A stretch of 64,000 nt of DNA from Pseudomonadota bacterium (GCA_018240405.1 JAFEFW010000615.1:1-64000), one strand, 5' to 3'. Counted from the stretch's first letter, positions 1-9,645 are shown. A program made the numbers and translations. The notes: generated by a model from the letters alone, not told the origin.

Positions 1-999
1 ATCGCCGATCCGGCTCGGCCGCGCGTCGTCTGGACAACGGACATTCCGCCGGGCTTGCACTCACACAAGGTGCGGGTGGCGAACAACCTGATGCTATGCA
101 ACCGTGAACGCGCGCGCGGCGAGAAGCCGGCGGACGATTTCGTCGGCCTGCGCATCTTCGACGTCAGCAGGCCGGACAGCCCACGCGACATCGCGCATTG
201 GCGCTGCGACGGCATGGGGGTGCATCGTTTCACCTTCGATGGCCGCTACGCCTATATCGCCGCAGAGGTGGAGGGCTATATCGGCACCATCGTCATGATC
301 CTCGACCTGCAGGACCCGGTGAAGCCACAGGAGGTCGGCCGCTGGTGGATGCAAGGCCAGTGGACTGCCGGCGGCGAGACGCCGAGCTGGAAAGGCCGTG
401 GCCACCGCTGCCACCATCCGATCCGGCGCGGCGACCGGCTGTATGTCTCATACTGGTACGGCGGCGGCGTCATCCTCGACATCAGCGATATGTCGAAGCC
501 GAAACTGGTGTCGCAGCTTGACTGGAGTCCGCCCTTCGGCTGGCCAACCCACTCGCTGGTGCCGATCGACACGCCGATCGCCGGGCATCGGTGGATGCTG
601 GTGGCGGACGAGCATGTGCAACCGCTTGATCCCGCGCTGTCACCCGAACTCCCGGCCGCCGTGTGGATGGTGAACATCACCGACGAGACGAACCCGATCC
701 CCGTCGGCTGCTTTCAGTTGCCGGAACTGGTCGGCGTGACCACGCCGTTGATGACGGCGTGCCACCAGACGGTGGAGACGATCATCGGCAATGAGGTGCC
801 GGCAGCCTGGTTCGCCAATGGATTGCGGGTGATCGACATCGCCAATCCGCTGGCAATGAAGCAGGCGGCATGGTGGATGCCGGACGTACCGCCAGGAGCG
901 CAGCGCGTGTGCAGCAACGACGTCTATGTCGATCACCGGGGGCTGATTTACCTGATCGACCGGAACCGGGGACTGTCCATTCTCGAGCGGACGTCGTAA
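1..999 (+). CDS. LVIVD-repeat protein, 5' end outside the window
   Basis: The reading frame is open from base 1 to the TAA at 997-999, so this is the C-terminal 332 residues of a longer protein. It shows repeated units of the type FDVSRPDSPRDIAHW, LDLQDPVKPQEVGRW, LDISDMSKPKLVSQ and NITDETNPIPVGCF, each a DxSxPxxPxxV-like turn followed by a short strand. This is the pattern of LVIVD repeats, which build a beta-propeller-like fold. Such proteins are often surface or periplasmic, but the N-terminus needed to see a signal peptide is missing. No catalytic motif is visible and the function is unknown. It could be linked to the catabolic genes to its right, but it is on the opposite strand from the nearest one. 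Confidence 0.75.
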   Translation: MADPARPRVVWTTDIPPGLHSHKVRVANNLMLCNRERARGEKPADDFVGLRIFDVSRPDSPRDIAHWRCDGMGVHRFTFDGRYAYIAAEVEGYIGTIVMILDLQDPVKPQEVGRWWMQGQWTAGGETPSWKGRGHRCHHPIRRGDRLYVSYWYGGGVILDISDMSKPKLVSQLDWSPPFGWPTHSLVPIDTPIAGHRWMLVADEHVQPLDPALSPELPAAVWMVNITDETNPIPVGCFQLPELVGVTTPLMTACHQTVETIIGNEVPAAWFANGLRVIDIANPLAMKQAAWWMPDVPPGAQRVCSNDVYVDHRGLIYLIDRNRGLSILERTS

Positions 1000-1226
1000 C
1001 AAGCGGCCACGTCGCCGGAGCGCGGCCAAAACTGCCTCCTGCGCCGCTCCTCAAGCAGCGGCCCGAAGAATTCCGCCCGGCGGCTTCGACCCCCAGGCGG
1101 CTAGTTCCAGCGGCAGGAGACATGCCCATCGACATTCAGCTATTACTTGATCCTGCGCCTAGGGCAGCAGGCAAGGTGAATGTCACAACCCGCCGGTGCT
1201 GCATCGACCGCCGGATTGCGCACCGG

Positions 1227-2369
1227 TTAGGCAATGGCCTTCGCCTCCCGCAGCGCGCGCAGCCGTTCGGCATCTATCCCCAGTACCTCCCGCAGCACCG
1301 CGTCAGTATGCTGGCCCGGCGTCGGCACCGGCCCAACCCGGCCCGGTGTCTGCGTCATCTTGATCGTCACGCCCGGCGCATAGATCTCGCCGGCAAGCGG
1401 ATCCTCGATCTTCACCAGCATCTCCCGTTCCCACACATGCGGGTCCTGCACTACCTGCGGAATGGAGCGCACCGGCGCCACGGGCACGCCAAGCTCCAGC
1501 AAAGCCGAAACAATCTCATCCACCGTTCGGGTCGCGCACCATGCCTCCAGTGCCGCCCGGCGCGCATCACCGGTGCCGGCGGCAATCGGCCCGGCGCCGG
1601 CGCTGCTGCCGGTCACCAGCGTCATCAAGCGCGATGCCATCTCCCGCCCGACGGCGGAGATCACCACGTACCCGTCCAGAGCCTTGAAGGGCGGGCGACC
1701 TGCTTCACCACCCTCCTCACCGGTGGACAGGTAATAGGAAGCCGGGATCTCAACCATCGTCAGCGCCGAATCCATCAGGCAGACATCGATCATCTGCCCT
1801 TCACCGGTGCGTTCCCGGTGCCGTAGCGCGGCAAGGATGCCGATCGTCGCGTGCAGTGCTGTGTAGCGATCGACCACGGATGACGCGACGCCCAGAGGCT
1901 GACCGACCGGCTTGCCGGTGAGGTCCATCAGCCCGCTCATGGCCTGGCCGAGCGGATCGAAGGCGGGTCGTTCCGTGTAGGGGCCGTACTGGCCGAAGCC
2001 GGACACCGAGGCCAAGATGATCCCGGTATTCAGCGCCTTCAGCGCCGCATAGTCGAAACCCATTGCCGCCATCGTGCCGGGACGGAAATTCTCCAGCACA
2101 ACGTCCGACCGGCGCACCAGATCGGCGAACACGTTCTTCCCCTCAGCGGAGCGCAAGTCCAGGCAGATGCTTTTCTTGCCCCGATTGTAGACGGTGAAGT
2201 AGATGCTCTGCCCGCGCACCATCGGCGGGTTCTTTCGTGTCTCCTCGCCGCCAGGCCGCTCGATCTTGATGACCTCGGCGCCAAGGTCGGACAGGATCAT
2301 GCCGGCGCGAGGCCCCGCCTGGTAGCGGGCCAGTTCCAGCACACGAACGCCGTCCAGACTCTGCTGCAT
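1227..2369 (-). CDS. Family III CoA-transferase (CaiB/BaiF type)
   Basis: 380 residues, the normal length for formyl-CoA-transferase-like enzymes, which move CoA between carboxylic acids through an aspartyl-CoA intermediate. The N-terminal block GVRVLELARYQAGP, the AEVIKIE strand, the NRGKKSICLDL block and the ENFRPG loop are all present. The expected catalytic Asp is D200 in IDVCLMDSAL. The ATG at 2369 has a strong ribosome binding site (GGGGAGGAA) about 6 bases upstream. It is divergent from an MFS carrier and sits near a second CoA-transferase, which suggests activation of an imported acid. The substrate cannot be read from the sequence. Confidence 0.9.
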   Translation of the reverse strand: MQQSLDGVRVLELARYQAGPRAGMILSDLGAEVIKIERPGGEETRKNPPMVRGQSIYFTVYNRGKKSICLDLRSAEGKNVFADLVRRSDVVLENFRPGTMAAMGFDYAALKALNTGIILASVSGFGQYGPYTERPAFDPLGQAMSGLMDLTGKPVGQPLGVASSVVDRYTALHATIGILAALRHRERTGEGQMIDVCLMDSALTMVEIPASYYLSTGEEGGEAGRPPFKALDGYVVISAVGREMASRLMTLVTGSSAGAGPIAAGTGDARRAALEAWCATRTVDEIVSALLELGVPVAPVRSIPQVVQDPHVWEREMLVKIEDPLAGEIYAPGVTIKMTQTPGRVGPVPTPGQHTDAVLREVLGIDAERLRALREAKAIA

Positions 2370-2698
2370 TGTTGCTTCCTCCCCGTTGATCCCTCCGACC
2401 GTGGCGGATCCGGTCGAGACTGCGCGGAACGGACCCGCCGGTCAAAACTGCCGCCCTCTGCCAATAGCGCAAGTGTACAGGGAGAGCCCGCGCACTTCTG
2501 GCCAGGTCCGGCCGCCTGGTGTGGCAGGCCGCTACCGGTCGCCCGCACGTTGGCGGACCATCCCGAAGACGAAACACCGCGCGTCGACCGCATGTCAGCG
2601 CCTTTGGCGTCCGGTATGTTCTCTTCTGGCACGTCCCCCTCTGGACGAATGTGCCGACACGGTGCCTACTCTTTGTCAAACAAGGGGAAACGCCGCGC
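2370..2698. other. Divergent intergenic region, 329 bases
   Basis: This stretch separates the divergent CoA-transferase (minus) and MFS carrier (plus), so it must hold both promoters. The frame of the MFS gene stays open upstream, but only the ATG at 2699 has a good ribosome binding site. I see no convincing -35/-10 pair, operator palindrome or small gene. Confidence 0.5.
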
Positions 2699-4066
2699 AT
2701 GGACGCTATCGCCGACGACGGCCAGATCGGCCCGCTAGAGGAACAATATCGCCGCTCCGCCGCGTTCCGCGATGTGTCGCAGGGCGAGACAGTCACCCGC
2801 ACCCACTGGCATATTGCCGTCGCCAACGGTCTCGGCTGGGGCTTCGACGGCATGGACGGTGTCATCTTCGCCCTGGCCTCGCCGCTGATCATCAAGGATT
2901 TCGGCCTGACTGTGCCGGAATACCGCTCCGGCCTGCAGATCGCTCTGCTGATCGGCATTGCCGGCATGTACGTGTGGCCGTGGCTTGCCGACCGCTACGG
3001 CCGCCGCACGTTGCTGGCGATCAACATTGCCATGTTCTCGCTGTTGATGCCGATCGTTGCGCTGTGCACCTCGTGGGCCTGGTTCGTTGCGTTGCGGTCG
3101 GCCACCAACTTTGCATTGAACGGGGAGTGGTCGCTTGGCTCGATGCTGGTGGCCGAAACCTGGCCGGCTCGCCTGCGCGGGCGGGTGATCGGCATCAACC
3201 GCGGCACCTGGTGCTTCGGCGCAGCGCTGGCAGGGGTGATCGCGACCTGGATCATCGCCGTCTACGGCTGGCGCATCGCCGTCGCCGTGCCCGCCGTCGT
3301 GGCGGTGATCGGCGTCTATGTGCGGGCGAAATGTCCTGAGTCGCCCTACTGGGTCCGGTTGCAGGACCGCAAGCGCCGCATCGCCGACGCGCAGGCGCGT
3401 GGCCAGATGTTGTCACAGGCGGATCGCGAGTGGGTGGCAAAGACGAAGAACCGGCAGATCACGCAGCTTTTCCTGCCGGACATGCGCAAGAACACGGCCA
3501 TCGCAACGTTCATCGCCTGCTGCTCGACCACGATCTACGGCACGGTCGGCGGCTGGATGCCGCTTTATCTGGCACAGGAGCGGCATTGGGCCACCGCGAC
3601 CTACGGCAAGTTCTACATCGCCTGGGGGCTGGTCGGCTTCCTCGGCCTGCTGGCATCGGGCTGGATTGCCGACAAATGGGGCCGGCGGCCGGCCTTCTAC
3701 ATCATGCTGGCTCAGGGCTCGGTCTTCATTACGCTGTGGGTGTTCGCCACCACCGACCTGGAGCTATGGATCTACGGCCTGCTATGGAGCATCGGCTTCC
3801 TCGGCTTCTGGGGTCCGTCGATGGTGCTGACGGCGGAGATCTTCCCGACCCGCATCCGTGGCGCCGGCAATGGGTTTGCCTGGTCGATCGCGTGGCTGTT
3901 CGGCTTCGTGCTGTGGCCCTTCGTCGCGGTCGGGCTGCAACAATATACCGGTTCGTTCGCTGCGGCGTTCCTGCTGATCCCGGTCGCCATGGCCTTCATG
4001 GCACTTGGCGTCTGGTGGTTCACGCCCGATTATGCCGGGCAGGAACTCGACCAGATCAGCTTCTAG
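2699..4066 (+). CDS. MFS transporter, organic/aromatic acid carrier type
   Basis: 455 residues with about twelve hydrophobic segments. It has the MFS loop signature ADRYGRRT at residues 97-104 and its second-half copy ADKWGRRP near residue 325. The first helix carries GFDGMDGVIFALASP, typical of the sugar/aromatic-acid proton symporter branch (AAHS-like). The ATG at 2699 is chosen because AGGGGAAA lies about 8 bases upstream; the frame is open further 5' but without a good start. It lies between two CoA-transferases, which fits uptake of a carboxylic acid that is then made into a CoA thioester. That link is inference. Confidence 0.88.
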   Translation: MDAIADDGQIGPLEEQYRRSAAFRDVSQGETVTRTHWHIAVANGLGWGFDGMDGVIFALASPLIIKDFGLTVPEYRSGLQIALLIGIAGMYVWPWLADRYGRRTLLAINIAMFSLLMPIVALCTSWAWFVALRSATNFALNGEWSLGSMLVAETWPARLRGRVIGINRGTWCFGAALAGVIATWIIAVYGWRIAVAVPAVVAVIGVYVRAKCPESPYWVRLQDRKRRIADAQARGQMLSQADREWVAKTKNRQITQLFLPDMRKNTAIATFIACCSTTIYGTVGGWMPLYLAQERHWATATYGKFYIAWGLVGFLGLLASGWIADKWGRRPAFYIMLAQGSVFITLWVFATTDLELWIYGLLWSIGFLGFWGPSMVLTAEIFPTRIRGAGNGFAWSIAWLFGFVLWPFVAVGLQQYTGSFAAAFLLIPVAMAFMALGVWWFTPDYAGQELDQISF

Positions 4067-4133
4067 CGTCCGATCAGCCGCCGCTGTGGGTGAGAAGACG
4101 TCGGCCGCACGCATCGTCATAGGGAGTGAACAA

Positions 4134-4766
4134 ATGGCCAAGGGACTTCTGCTGGTAGCCTTCGACATTGCCAATGCGCATGAGGACGAGTTCCACGACT
4201 GGTATGACCTGGAGCACGTGCCGGAACGCGCCCGCCTGCCCGGCTTCGGGCTGTGCGAGCGCTGGATCAATGCCTCCAACCCGAAACAGGCCGTAGCCAG
4301 CTACGACCTCGACAGCCTCTCGGTGCTGCAGACGCCCGCCTACAAGGCAATCGCCGGTGAAAACCTCTCGGTCTGGTCAAAGCGCATCGGCAAGATGGCG
4401 CAGCGGCTGATGCGCTTCGACGGCGAGCAGATCCTGCCCGGCGACGCCGACAGCCCGAAGGGCGCCGGCGGACTGCTGGTCAATGCCATGAACGTGCTGC
4501 CGGAGCATGAGGCCGAGTTCAACGAATGGTACGATCATGAGCACATCCCGGCCCTGGCCGCCGTTCCCGGCGTGCTGTCGGCGCGGCGCTTCCGCGACAT
4601 GACCGGCACACACCGCTATCTCGCGCTGTATCACCTGCAGTCGGCTGATATTCCGAACGGGGAAGCGTGGAAAAAGGCGGCGAATTCACCCTGGACCGAC
4701 AAGCTGCGGCCGCATTTCCGCAACCATCTCCGCCTGCTCACGCGCCGCTACGTCCGCGGCGGCTAA
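4134..4766 (+). CDS. Tandem dimeric alpha/beta-barrel (EthD-like) protein
   Basis: 210 residues made of two similar halves. The motif EFHDWYDLEHVP (residues 19-30) recurs as EFNEWYDHEHIP (128-139), each followed by a PGF/PGV turn and a variable strand. This is the signature of ferredoxin-like dimeric alpha/beta barrels (EthD/DUF4286-like), here fused in tandem. The ATG at 4134 follows AGGGAGTG by about 6 bases. It lies 67 bases after the MFS gene and 72 before a CoA-transferase, so it is probably in one operon. Such domains often serve in aromatic or xenobiotic degradation, sometimes as isomerases or lyases. The conserved WYD..H residues may be catalytic, but the reaction is unknown. Confidence 0.8.
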   Translation: MAKGLLLVAFDIANAHEDEFHDWYDLEHVPERARLPGFGLCERWINASNPKQAVASYDLDSLSVLQTPAYKAIAGENLSVWSKRIGKMAQRLMRFDGEQILPGDADSPKGAGGLLVNAMNVLPEHEAEFNEWYDHEHIPALAAVPGVLSARRFRDMTGTHRYLALYHLQSADIPNGEAWKKAANSPWTDKLRPHFRNHLRLLTRRYVRGG

Positions 4767-4838
4767 CGGCGCATCGCCGGGGCACAGCCACGCCGTGCCC
4801 CGGCGACCGGCCCCAGTGTAAAACCGGACAGGATACTC

Positions 4839-6044
4839 ATGACCAAGGCTTTCGCGGGCATCCGCGTGCTCGACTTCTCGCAGGTCCTCGCCGGCCCCTC
4901 CTGCACCCAGAACCTTGCCCTGCTCGGCGCCGACGTCATCAAGATCGAGGAACGCGCCACCGGCGACCAGGCACGCGGCATCATGGCCGACAACGACATC
5001 GGCCGGATCGGCATGTCGCCGTATTTCCTCTCGATGAACGCCAACAAGCGGTCCATCACGCTGGACATGAAGCACCCCAGGGCGCTTGAGGTGCTGGGAA
5101 GGCTGGCCACGACCGCCGATGTGGTGGTGCAGAATTTCCGCCCCGGCGTACTGGCGCGCCTCGGCTTCGGCTACGACGCCGTGCGAGCGATCAAGCCCGA
5201 CATCATCTACTGCTCAATCTCCGGCTATGGGCAGGAAGGGCCGTTCTCAACCGCGCCGGCTTATGATGGCGCGCTGCAGGCGGTCTCCGGCCTGATGGCG
5301 GTGACCGGCCAGCGCGACGGACCACCAACGCGGGTCGGCAGTTCCATTGTCGACCTGTCCACGGCCATGATGGCGTCGTTCGCCATTGCGTCGGCGCTGT
5401 TCCGCCGGTCGGTGACGGGTGAGGGCCAGCATGTCGACGTCGCCATGTTCGACACGGCGCTGGCGCTGATGGCGCCAATGGTCAATGTCTGGCTCAACAC
5501 CGGCCGGCCGCCGGAGCGGTTGGGCAACGGATCGCCGGCCTATGTGCCGACGGCCGATTCCTTCCCCGCCGGCCACGGCGAAATCCTGATCGCCGCGCTG
5601 ACCGAGAAACAATGGCAAGGCATCTGCACCGCGATCGAGCGGCCAGACCTGATGACCGATCCCCGTTTCGCCAACACCGAAGCCCGCCGCGCCAATGCTG
5701 GCGCGGTGCGGACGGTAATGATCGAGGCGTTTCGCAGTGCCGACGCCGCGACCTGGGAAAAGCGCCTGTCCGCCGCCGGCGTGCCGGCCGCGCCGATCCT
5801 CGAACTGCAGGAGGCGTTGCAGCATCCGCAGCTTGCCCACCGCAACATCGTCTCGCGCCTGCCCGGCGCATCCGGCATCGACCGGGAGATCGCGCTGACG
5901 GGGAGCGGTTTCACCGCCGGCGCCGATGGGCCGGAGGTCACCGCGCCGCCGCCGGCCAAGGGTCAGCACACCGATGCGGTGCTGATGGAGGCTGGCTATT
6001 CGGCAGCCGAGATCGCCACGCTGCGCGCCGAACAGGTGGTATAG
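4839..6044 (+). CDS. Family III CoA-transferase (CaiB/BaiF type)
   Basis: 401 residues, full length. Recognisable blocks are GIRVLDFSQVLAGPSCTQ at the N-terminus, ADVIKIE, NANKRSITLDMK, QNFRPGVLARLG and the GYGQEGP turn. D205 in VDVAMFDTAL is the expected catalytic Asp. It is a paralogue of the CoA-transferase on the other side of the MFS gene, but clearly diverged. It probably belongs to the same operon as the carrier and the barrel protein upstream. The substrate is unknown. Confidence 0.9.
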   Translation: MTKAFAGIRVLDFSQVLAGPSCTQNLALLGADVIKIEERATGDQARGIMADNDIGRIGMSPYFLSMNANKRSITLDMKHPRALEVLGRLATTADVVVQNFRPGVLARLGFGYDAVRAIKPDIIYCSISGYGQEGPFSTAPAYDGALQAVSGLMAVTGQRDGPPTRVGSSIVDLSTAMMASFAIASALFRRSVTGEGQHVDVAMFDTALALMAPMVNVWLNTGRPPERLGNGSPAYVPTADSFPAGHGEILIAALTEKQWQGICTAIERPDLMTDPRFANTEARRANAGAVRTVMIEAFRSADAATWEKRLSAAGVPAAPILELQEALQHPQLAHRNIVSRLPGASGIDREIALTGSGFTAGADGPEVTAPPPAKGQHTDAVLMEAGYSAAEIATLRAEQVV

Positions 6045-6140
6045 CGCGTTAGTTTCTGCCCTGGCGCCTGTCGATACGTAGCGACAGGCCGCTCTCCACT
6101 GGTTAACGTGTGCACTGCAACATAGCAGAGGGGCAGACGG

Positions 6141-6842
6141 ATGACCGAGACAGCCATGACCTGGTTCGATGTGCCGGACGCTGTGCGGCAGCGCGTGCTG
6201 GCCCGTTGCGGCGTCGAACATCCTCATGACGATTTCGACCCGAAGCGCACGGCACTGATCGTCGTCGACCTGCAGAACGCGTTCATGGACGATGAGGTCG
6301 GCCACGCCGTCTGCCCGATGGCGCGCGACATCGTGCCGAACGTGAACCGTCTGGCCGCGGCGGTGCGTGCCAGCGGCGGCGGCGTGTTCTGGATCAAGAA
6401 CACGATCGATGAGCGCAGCCAGCGCGAATGGAGCCATGTGCAGGACATGCTGACGCCACGCAGCCGCGACCGGCGGCTGATGGCCATGGTCGAAGGCAGC
6501 AAGGGCCATGAGCTGTGGCCGGAGCTGGATGTGCGGCCGGAAGATGAAATTGTCCGCAAATATCGTTTCAGCGCTTTCCTGCCTGGCACCTGCGAACTGC
6601 CCTACCGGCTGCGCGCCCGTGGCTTCGACACGGTGCTGATCACCGGCACGGTTACCAATGTATGCTGCGAGTCCTCGGCGCGCGATGCGATGATGAGCAA
6701 CTTCAAAACGATCATGGTCAGCGACGCTAACGCCGCGTTGAGCATGGAGGAACACAACGCATCTCTGACAGCGTTCTACGCGATCTTCGGCGACGTCATG
6801 GACACCGACTACGTGATCCGCCGGCTGACACGGAATTCGTAG
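6141..6842 (+). CDS. Isochorismatase-family cysteine hydrolase
   Basis: 233 residues. The catalytic triad of the cysteine-hydrolase/isochorismatase family is visible: D43 in IVVDLQNAF, K140 in VRKYRFSAF and Cys175 in VTNVCCESSARDA. An additional Cys follows directly at 176. These enzymes hydrolyse amides or ureido groups (N-carbamoylsarcosine, maleamate, nicotinamide) or vinyl ethers. It lies 96 bases after the second CoA-transferase, with GAGGGGCAG just ahead of the ATG, and may end the catabolic operon. Maleamate- or biuret-type amidase activity would fit the neighbourhood, but no specificity residue decides it. Confidence 0.88.
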   Translation: MTETAMTWFDVPDAVRQRVLARCGVEHPHDDFDPKRTALIVVDLQNAFMDDEVGHAVCPMARDIVPNVNRLAAAVRASGGGVFWIKNTIDERSQREWSHVQDMLTPRSRDRRLMAMVEGSKGHELWPELDVRPEDEIVRKYRFSAFLPGTCELPYRLRARGFDTVLITGTVTNVCCESSARDAMMSNFKTIMVSDANAALSMEEHNASLTAFYAIFGDVMDTDYVIRRLTRNS

Positions 6843-7068
6843 CATCATCTGACAGTTCCGGGGCTGCCGGTAAAGGCGCCCGCACGGCGCCTGCTCTCCA
6901 TTGTCATGGCGCTTGGGCATCGCGTTGCGGCCGGGTGACGGATCAATACCAGGCACACGGCGCAAACCGCGGTCGGCTGCGACGGCGGTCGTGTGATGAA
7001 GGCGCCGTTGAGGTTGCACCATCGTGCCGCGGCGTTATCCTGTGCGGGGACGAAAGGAGCCATGGAGA

Positions 7069-7725
7069 ATGACGAGCGTGAACCGCCTGTCCCGCCCTCT
7101 GGCGCGCCGGACAGTTCTTGCCGCTTCCATGCTGGTACTCGTGACGGCCGACCTGCTCTTGACGGCACCGGCGAAGGCCGACCCGGTGGTCGGTAGACCG
7201 GCGCCCGATTTTAGCGTCACGGACACCAACGGGACCCCCCGCAGCCTGGCCGGGCTCAAGGGCAAGATCGTCGTGCTGGAGTGGACCAATGCTGATTGCC
7301 CGTTCACCCAGAAGCACTACAATTCCGCAAACATGCAGTCGTTGCAGCGTGAGGCCACCGGCGCGGGCGTGGTGTGGCTGACCGTTAACTCCTCAGCCCC
7401 CGGTCACGACGGGTATGTCGATGCCGGTAAGGCTAATGACCTGACGGTAAGCCGCAAGGCAGCACCAAGCGGGGTCATTCTCGATCCGACCGGGCGCATC
7501 GGACAGGCGTATCACGCGAAGACCACGCCGCACATGTACATCATCGCCGCGGATGGAACCTTGGTTTACATGGGCGGCATCGACAGCATTGCCTCCACGA
7601 ACCAGGCGGACGTGCCGAAGGCAACGCCCTATTTCCGTAATGCCCTGCAGGCGGCGTTGAAGGGCCAGCCAGTGCCACTGGCCGAAACGCGAGCCTACGG
7701 GTGCAGCGTCAAGTACGCGTCCTAG
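7069..7725 (+). CDS. Exported thioredoxin-fold redoxin (AhpC/TSA-like)
   Basis: 218 residues. It begins with an RR-containing leader (LARRTVLAAS, residues 11-20, and an AKA-D cleavage region near 38), so the product is probably periplasmic. The mature part follows the thioredoxin/peroxiredoxin plan: PAPDFSVTD, then EWTNADCPFTQKHY with Cys77, and a cis-Pro-type TTPHMYII strand. Only one Cys sits at the active site (C-P-F-T, not CxxC), and a second Cys lies close to the C-terminus (YGCSVKY). This suggests a peroxiredoxin-like or structural role rather than a classical disulfide reductase. The ATG at 7069 has AAAGGAG about 9 bases upstream. Confidence 0.8.
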   Translation: MTSVNRLSRPLARRTVLAASMLVLVTADLLLTAPAKADPVVGRPAPDFSVTDTNGTPRSLAGLKGKIVVLEWTNADCPFTQKHYNSANMQSLQREATGAGVVWLTVNSSAPGHDGYVDAGKANDLTVSRKAAPSGVILDPTGRIGQAYHAKTTPHMYIIAADGTLVYMGGIDSIASTNQADVPKATPYFRNALQAALKGQPVPLAETRAYGCSVKYAS

Positions 7726-7842
7726 ATTGGGGTCGCGCTACACTCGAACGACCCAGGTTTCGGGTCGTGAACAGGCATTGCGAATATGCCGGAGGTAGCC
7801 GGCCGGCCGGAATAACACCGGTCCGGCAACCATCCGCTTCGC

Positions 7843-8712
7843 TCAGACCAGGGCCTTTTTATACAGGGCTACCAGTTCGCCGAACGCGCGGTCCGCCTCA
7901 GCCGGATTATAGACTTTGCCGTCGCTGACACACCAACCGTGCTGGCAGGTTGAGTAGACTTCAACTTTCACCGGCTGCGACGCGCCGGCGAAAGCTTCGC
8001 GCAGCTTGTCCTTGGCTTCCGGCTGGCGCTGGTCGTCGTTGGCGGCGATGGCAAACAGGTAAGCCGCCTTAATTTTCGGTGCGAGCAGATGTGGGCTGTC
8101 AGGCTTGTCGGTGACCAGATTGGCGCCGTGGAACGAGCCAGCCGCGCCGATGCGGTTTGGGACGCTGGCCGCCGCGATCATCGTATACGAGCCGCCCATG
8201 CAGTAGCCCGAGATGCCGACGGGCGCCTTCGCATTCACCTGCGGCTGCGTATCAAGCCAGGCAACGTAGGCAGCGGCATCGCGCGCCCGCGCCTCTGTGG
8301 TCAACGGCGACATCAGCGGCACCAGCTTGGCGCGGTCGTCGGCGTTGGCGAAGTCGAACGGACCCGGCAGTACCGGTGCCTTGCGGGTGCGATAGAACGG
8401 ATTGGGCACCAGTACCGTGTAGCCCTCGGCGGCAAGGCGCTTGCCCATGTCGCGGAAAGCCGGCCGCAGGCCGAGCGCATCGGTGATGATAATGGCGGCG
8501 GGCCAGGCACCGTTACCAGTGGGATGGAAGAGAGCGGCGTCGCACTCGCCGTCCGGCATTTTGATGGTGACATCGGTCTCGGTGACCGGGCGATCGGCGG
8601 CAATGGCGGCGGTCCCGACAGCCGCCCCGGCGCCCAGAGTGATTGCGCCGAAGGCCCGGCGTGACAGGGTGTTGTCGCGAGTCTTGTCGAACGGCAGGAC
8701 GATGTCCGTCAT
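7843..8712 (-). CDS. Dienelactone hydrolase-family protein with Tat-type leader
   Basis: 289 residues. The N-terminal SRRAFGAITLGAGAAVG (residues 17-33) resembles a twin-arginine leader, although it is preceded by 16 residues. The alpha/beta-hydrolase triad of dienelactone hydrolases is complete: Cys171 in GYCMGGS, Asp in AANDDQ (226 or 227) and His258 in CQHGW. Family members open lactones or cleave esters. It is convergent with the redoxin gene and divergent from a lytic transglycosylase, so it is probably transcribed alone. Its role in this organism is unknown. Confidence 0.87.
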   Translation of the reverse strand: MTDIVLPFDKTRDNTLSRRAFGAITLGAGAAVGTAAIAADRPVTETDVTIKMPDGECDAALFHPTGNGAWPAAIIITDALGLRPAFRDMGKRLAAEGYTVLVPNPFYRTRKAPVLPGPFDFANADDRAKLVPLMSPLTTEARARDAAAYVAWLDTQPQVNAKAPVGISGYCMGGSYTMIAAASVPNRIGAAGSFHGANLVTDKPDSPHLLAPKIKAAYLFAIAANDDQRQPEAKDKLREAFAGASQPVKVEVYSTCQHGWCVSDGKVYNPAEADRAFGELVALYKKALV

Positions 8713-8925
8713 GGGTTGGCTCCGGCAGGTCAGCAGATGGCGGGCTGCCTCCCCGACAGCCCCGCGAACATGTTAGACGAACAATTCATCGGTTGTATTC
8801 CCAGCGGCGCGAGAATTTTCCAGCCAGACTCGCCACGGCACGCCGGAAACGGTGATGGAACAATGACGTGAGAGTGGCCTTACCGGGGCAGACTCGATCG
8901 GTGCAGTGTTTCTACCATCGGACGC

Positions 8926-9645
8926 ATGCGACCGATTGTTCTGGCCGTCCTTCTGGTCCTGGCGCTGCCGCGTTGGGGCCAAGCTCAACTTGTGCCGCCG
9001 GCCACCGGCTCGCCGTCCGCCCAGTGCGAGGCGGCGATCGCCGGCGCCACGCGCGGTAGCCCGATCCCGCCGAACCTGCTGGTCGCGATCGGCCGGGTCG
9101 AGAGCGGACGGCCGGACCCACAAACCGGGCGCGTGCAACCCTGGCCATGGACGCTGAACGCCGAGGGGCAGGGCATGGTGTTCGCCAGCAAGGCAGCCGC
9201 CATTGCCGAGGTACAACGGCTGCAGGCACGGGGTGTCCGGTCAATTGATGTTGGCTGCATGCAGGTGAACCTGATGCATCATCCGCAGGCTTTCGCTTCG
9301 TTGGAGGAGGCGTTCGATCCGGCGGCTAATGCCCGGTACGCCGCGCGGTTCCTGATGGAACTGTTCCAGCGCGCCGGCGCATGGCCAGTCGCCGCGGCGC
9401 AATATCATTCGTCTACCCCGGCTCTGGGCGAAGCCTACGGACGACGGGTCGCGGCGGCCTGGACGGGGTCAACCGCTTTGGCTTCACCCCGCTTTGCCAT
9501 GGCCTACGACGTTACAAAGGGACCGCCGCGGCGCGACGGCGCCGGACTGCTCGTGCCGACGCGGACGACGGCTGGAGGCTGGGCGCGTGGCGGGCTGGTA
9601 CGGCCGTCGGCACGGGTTGCACGGCTGCTGGCGACGACAGAGTGA
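8926..9645 (+). CDS. Lytic transglycosylase-like SLT-domain protein
   Basis: 239 residues with a signal peptide (MRPIVLAVLLVLALP, cleavage near GQA-Q at 20/21). The SLT-type domain shows PPNLLVAIGRVESG, with E59 as the expected catalytic acid, followed by DVGCMQVNLMHHPQAF and the AAAQYHSS block. These enzymes cleave the glycan strand of peptidoglycan in the periplasm. The last 70 residues are low-complexity and lack a recognised domain. This is not a housekeeping Slt/MltE length; it resembles the short VirB1-like/EtgA group. No secretion system lies nearby. Confidence 0.82.
   Translation: MRPIVLAVLLVLALPRWGQAQLVPPATGSPSAQCEAAIAGATRGSPIPPNLLVAIGRVESGRPDPQTGRVQPWPWTLNAEGQGMVFASKAAAIAEVQRLQARGVRSIDVGCMQVNLMHHPQAFASLEEAFDPAANARYAARFLMELFQRAGAWPVAAAQYHSSTPALGEAYGRRVAAAWTGSTALASPRFAMAYDVTKGPPRRDGAGLLVPTRTTAGGWARGGLVRPSARVARLLATTE

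Noticed and set aside
5247-7022. Very long open frame (591 codons) on the minus strand across the CoA-transferase and isochorismatase genes
   Set aside because: It runs antisense to two genes with clear family motifs, has no family similarity and is rich in Arg/His/Pro. It is a high-GC shadow frame.
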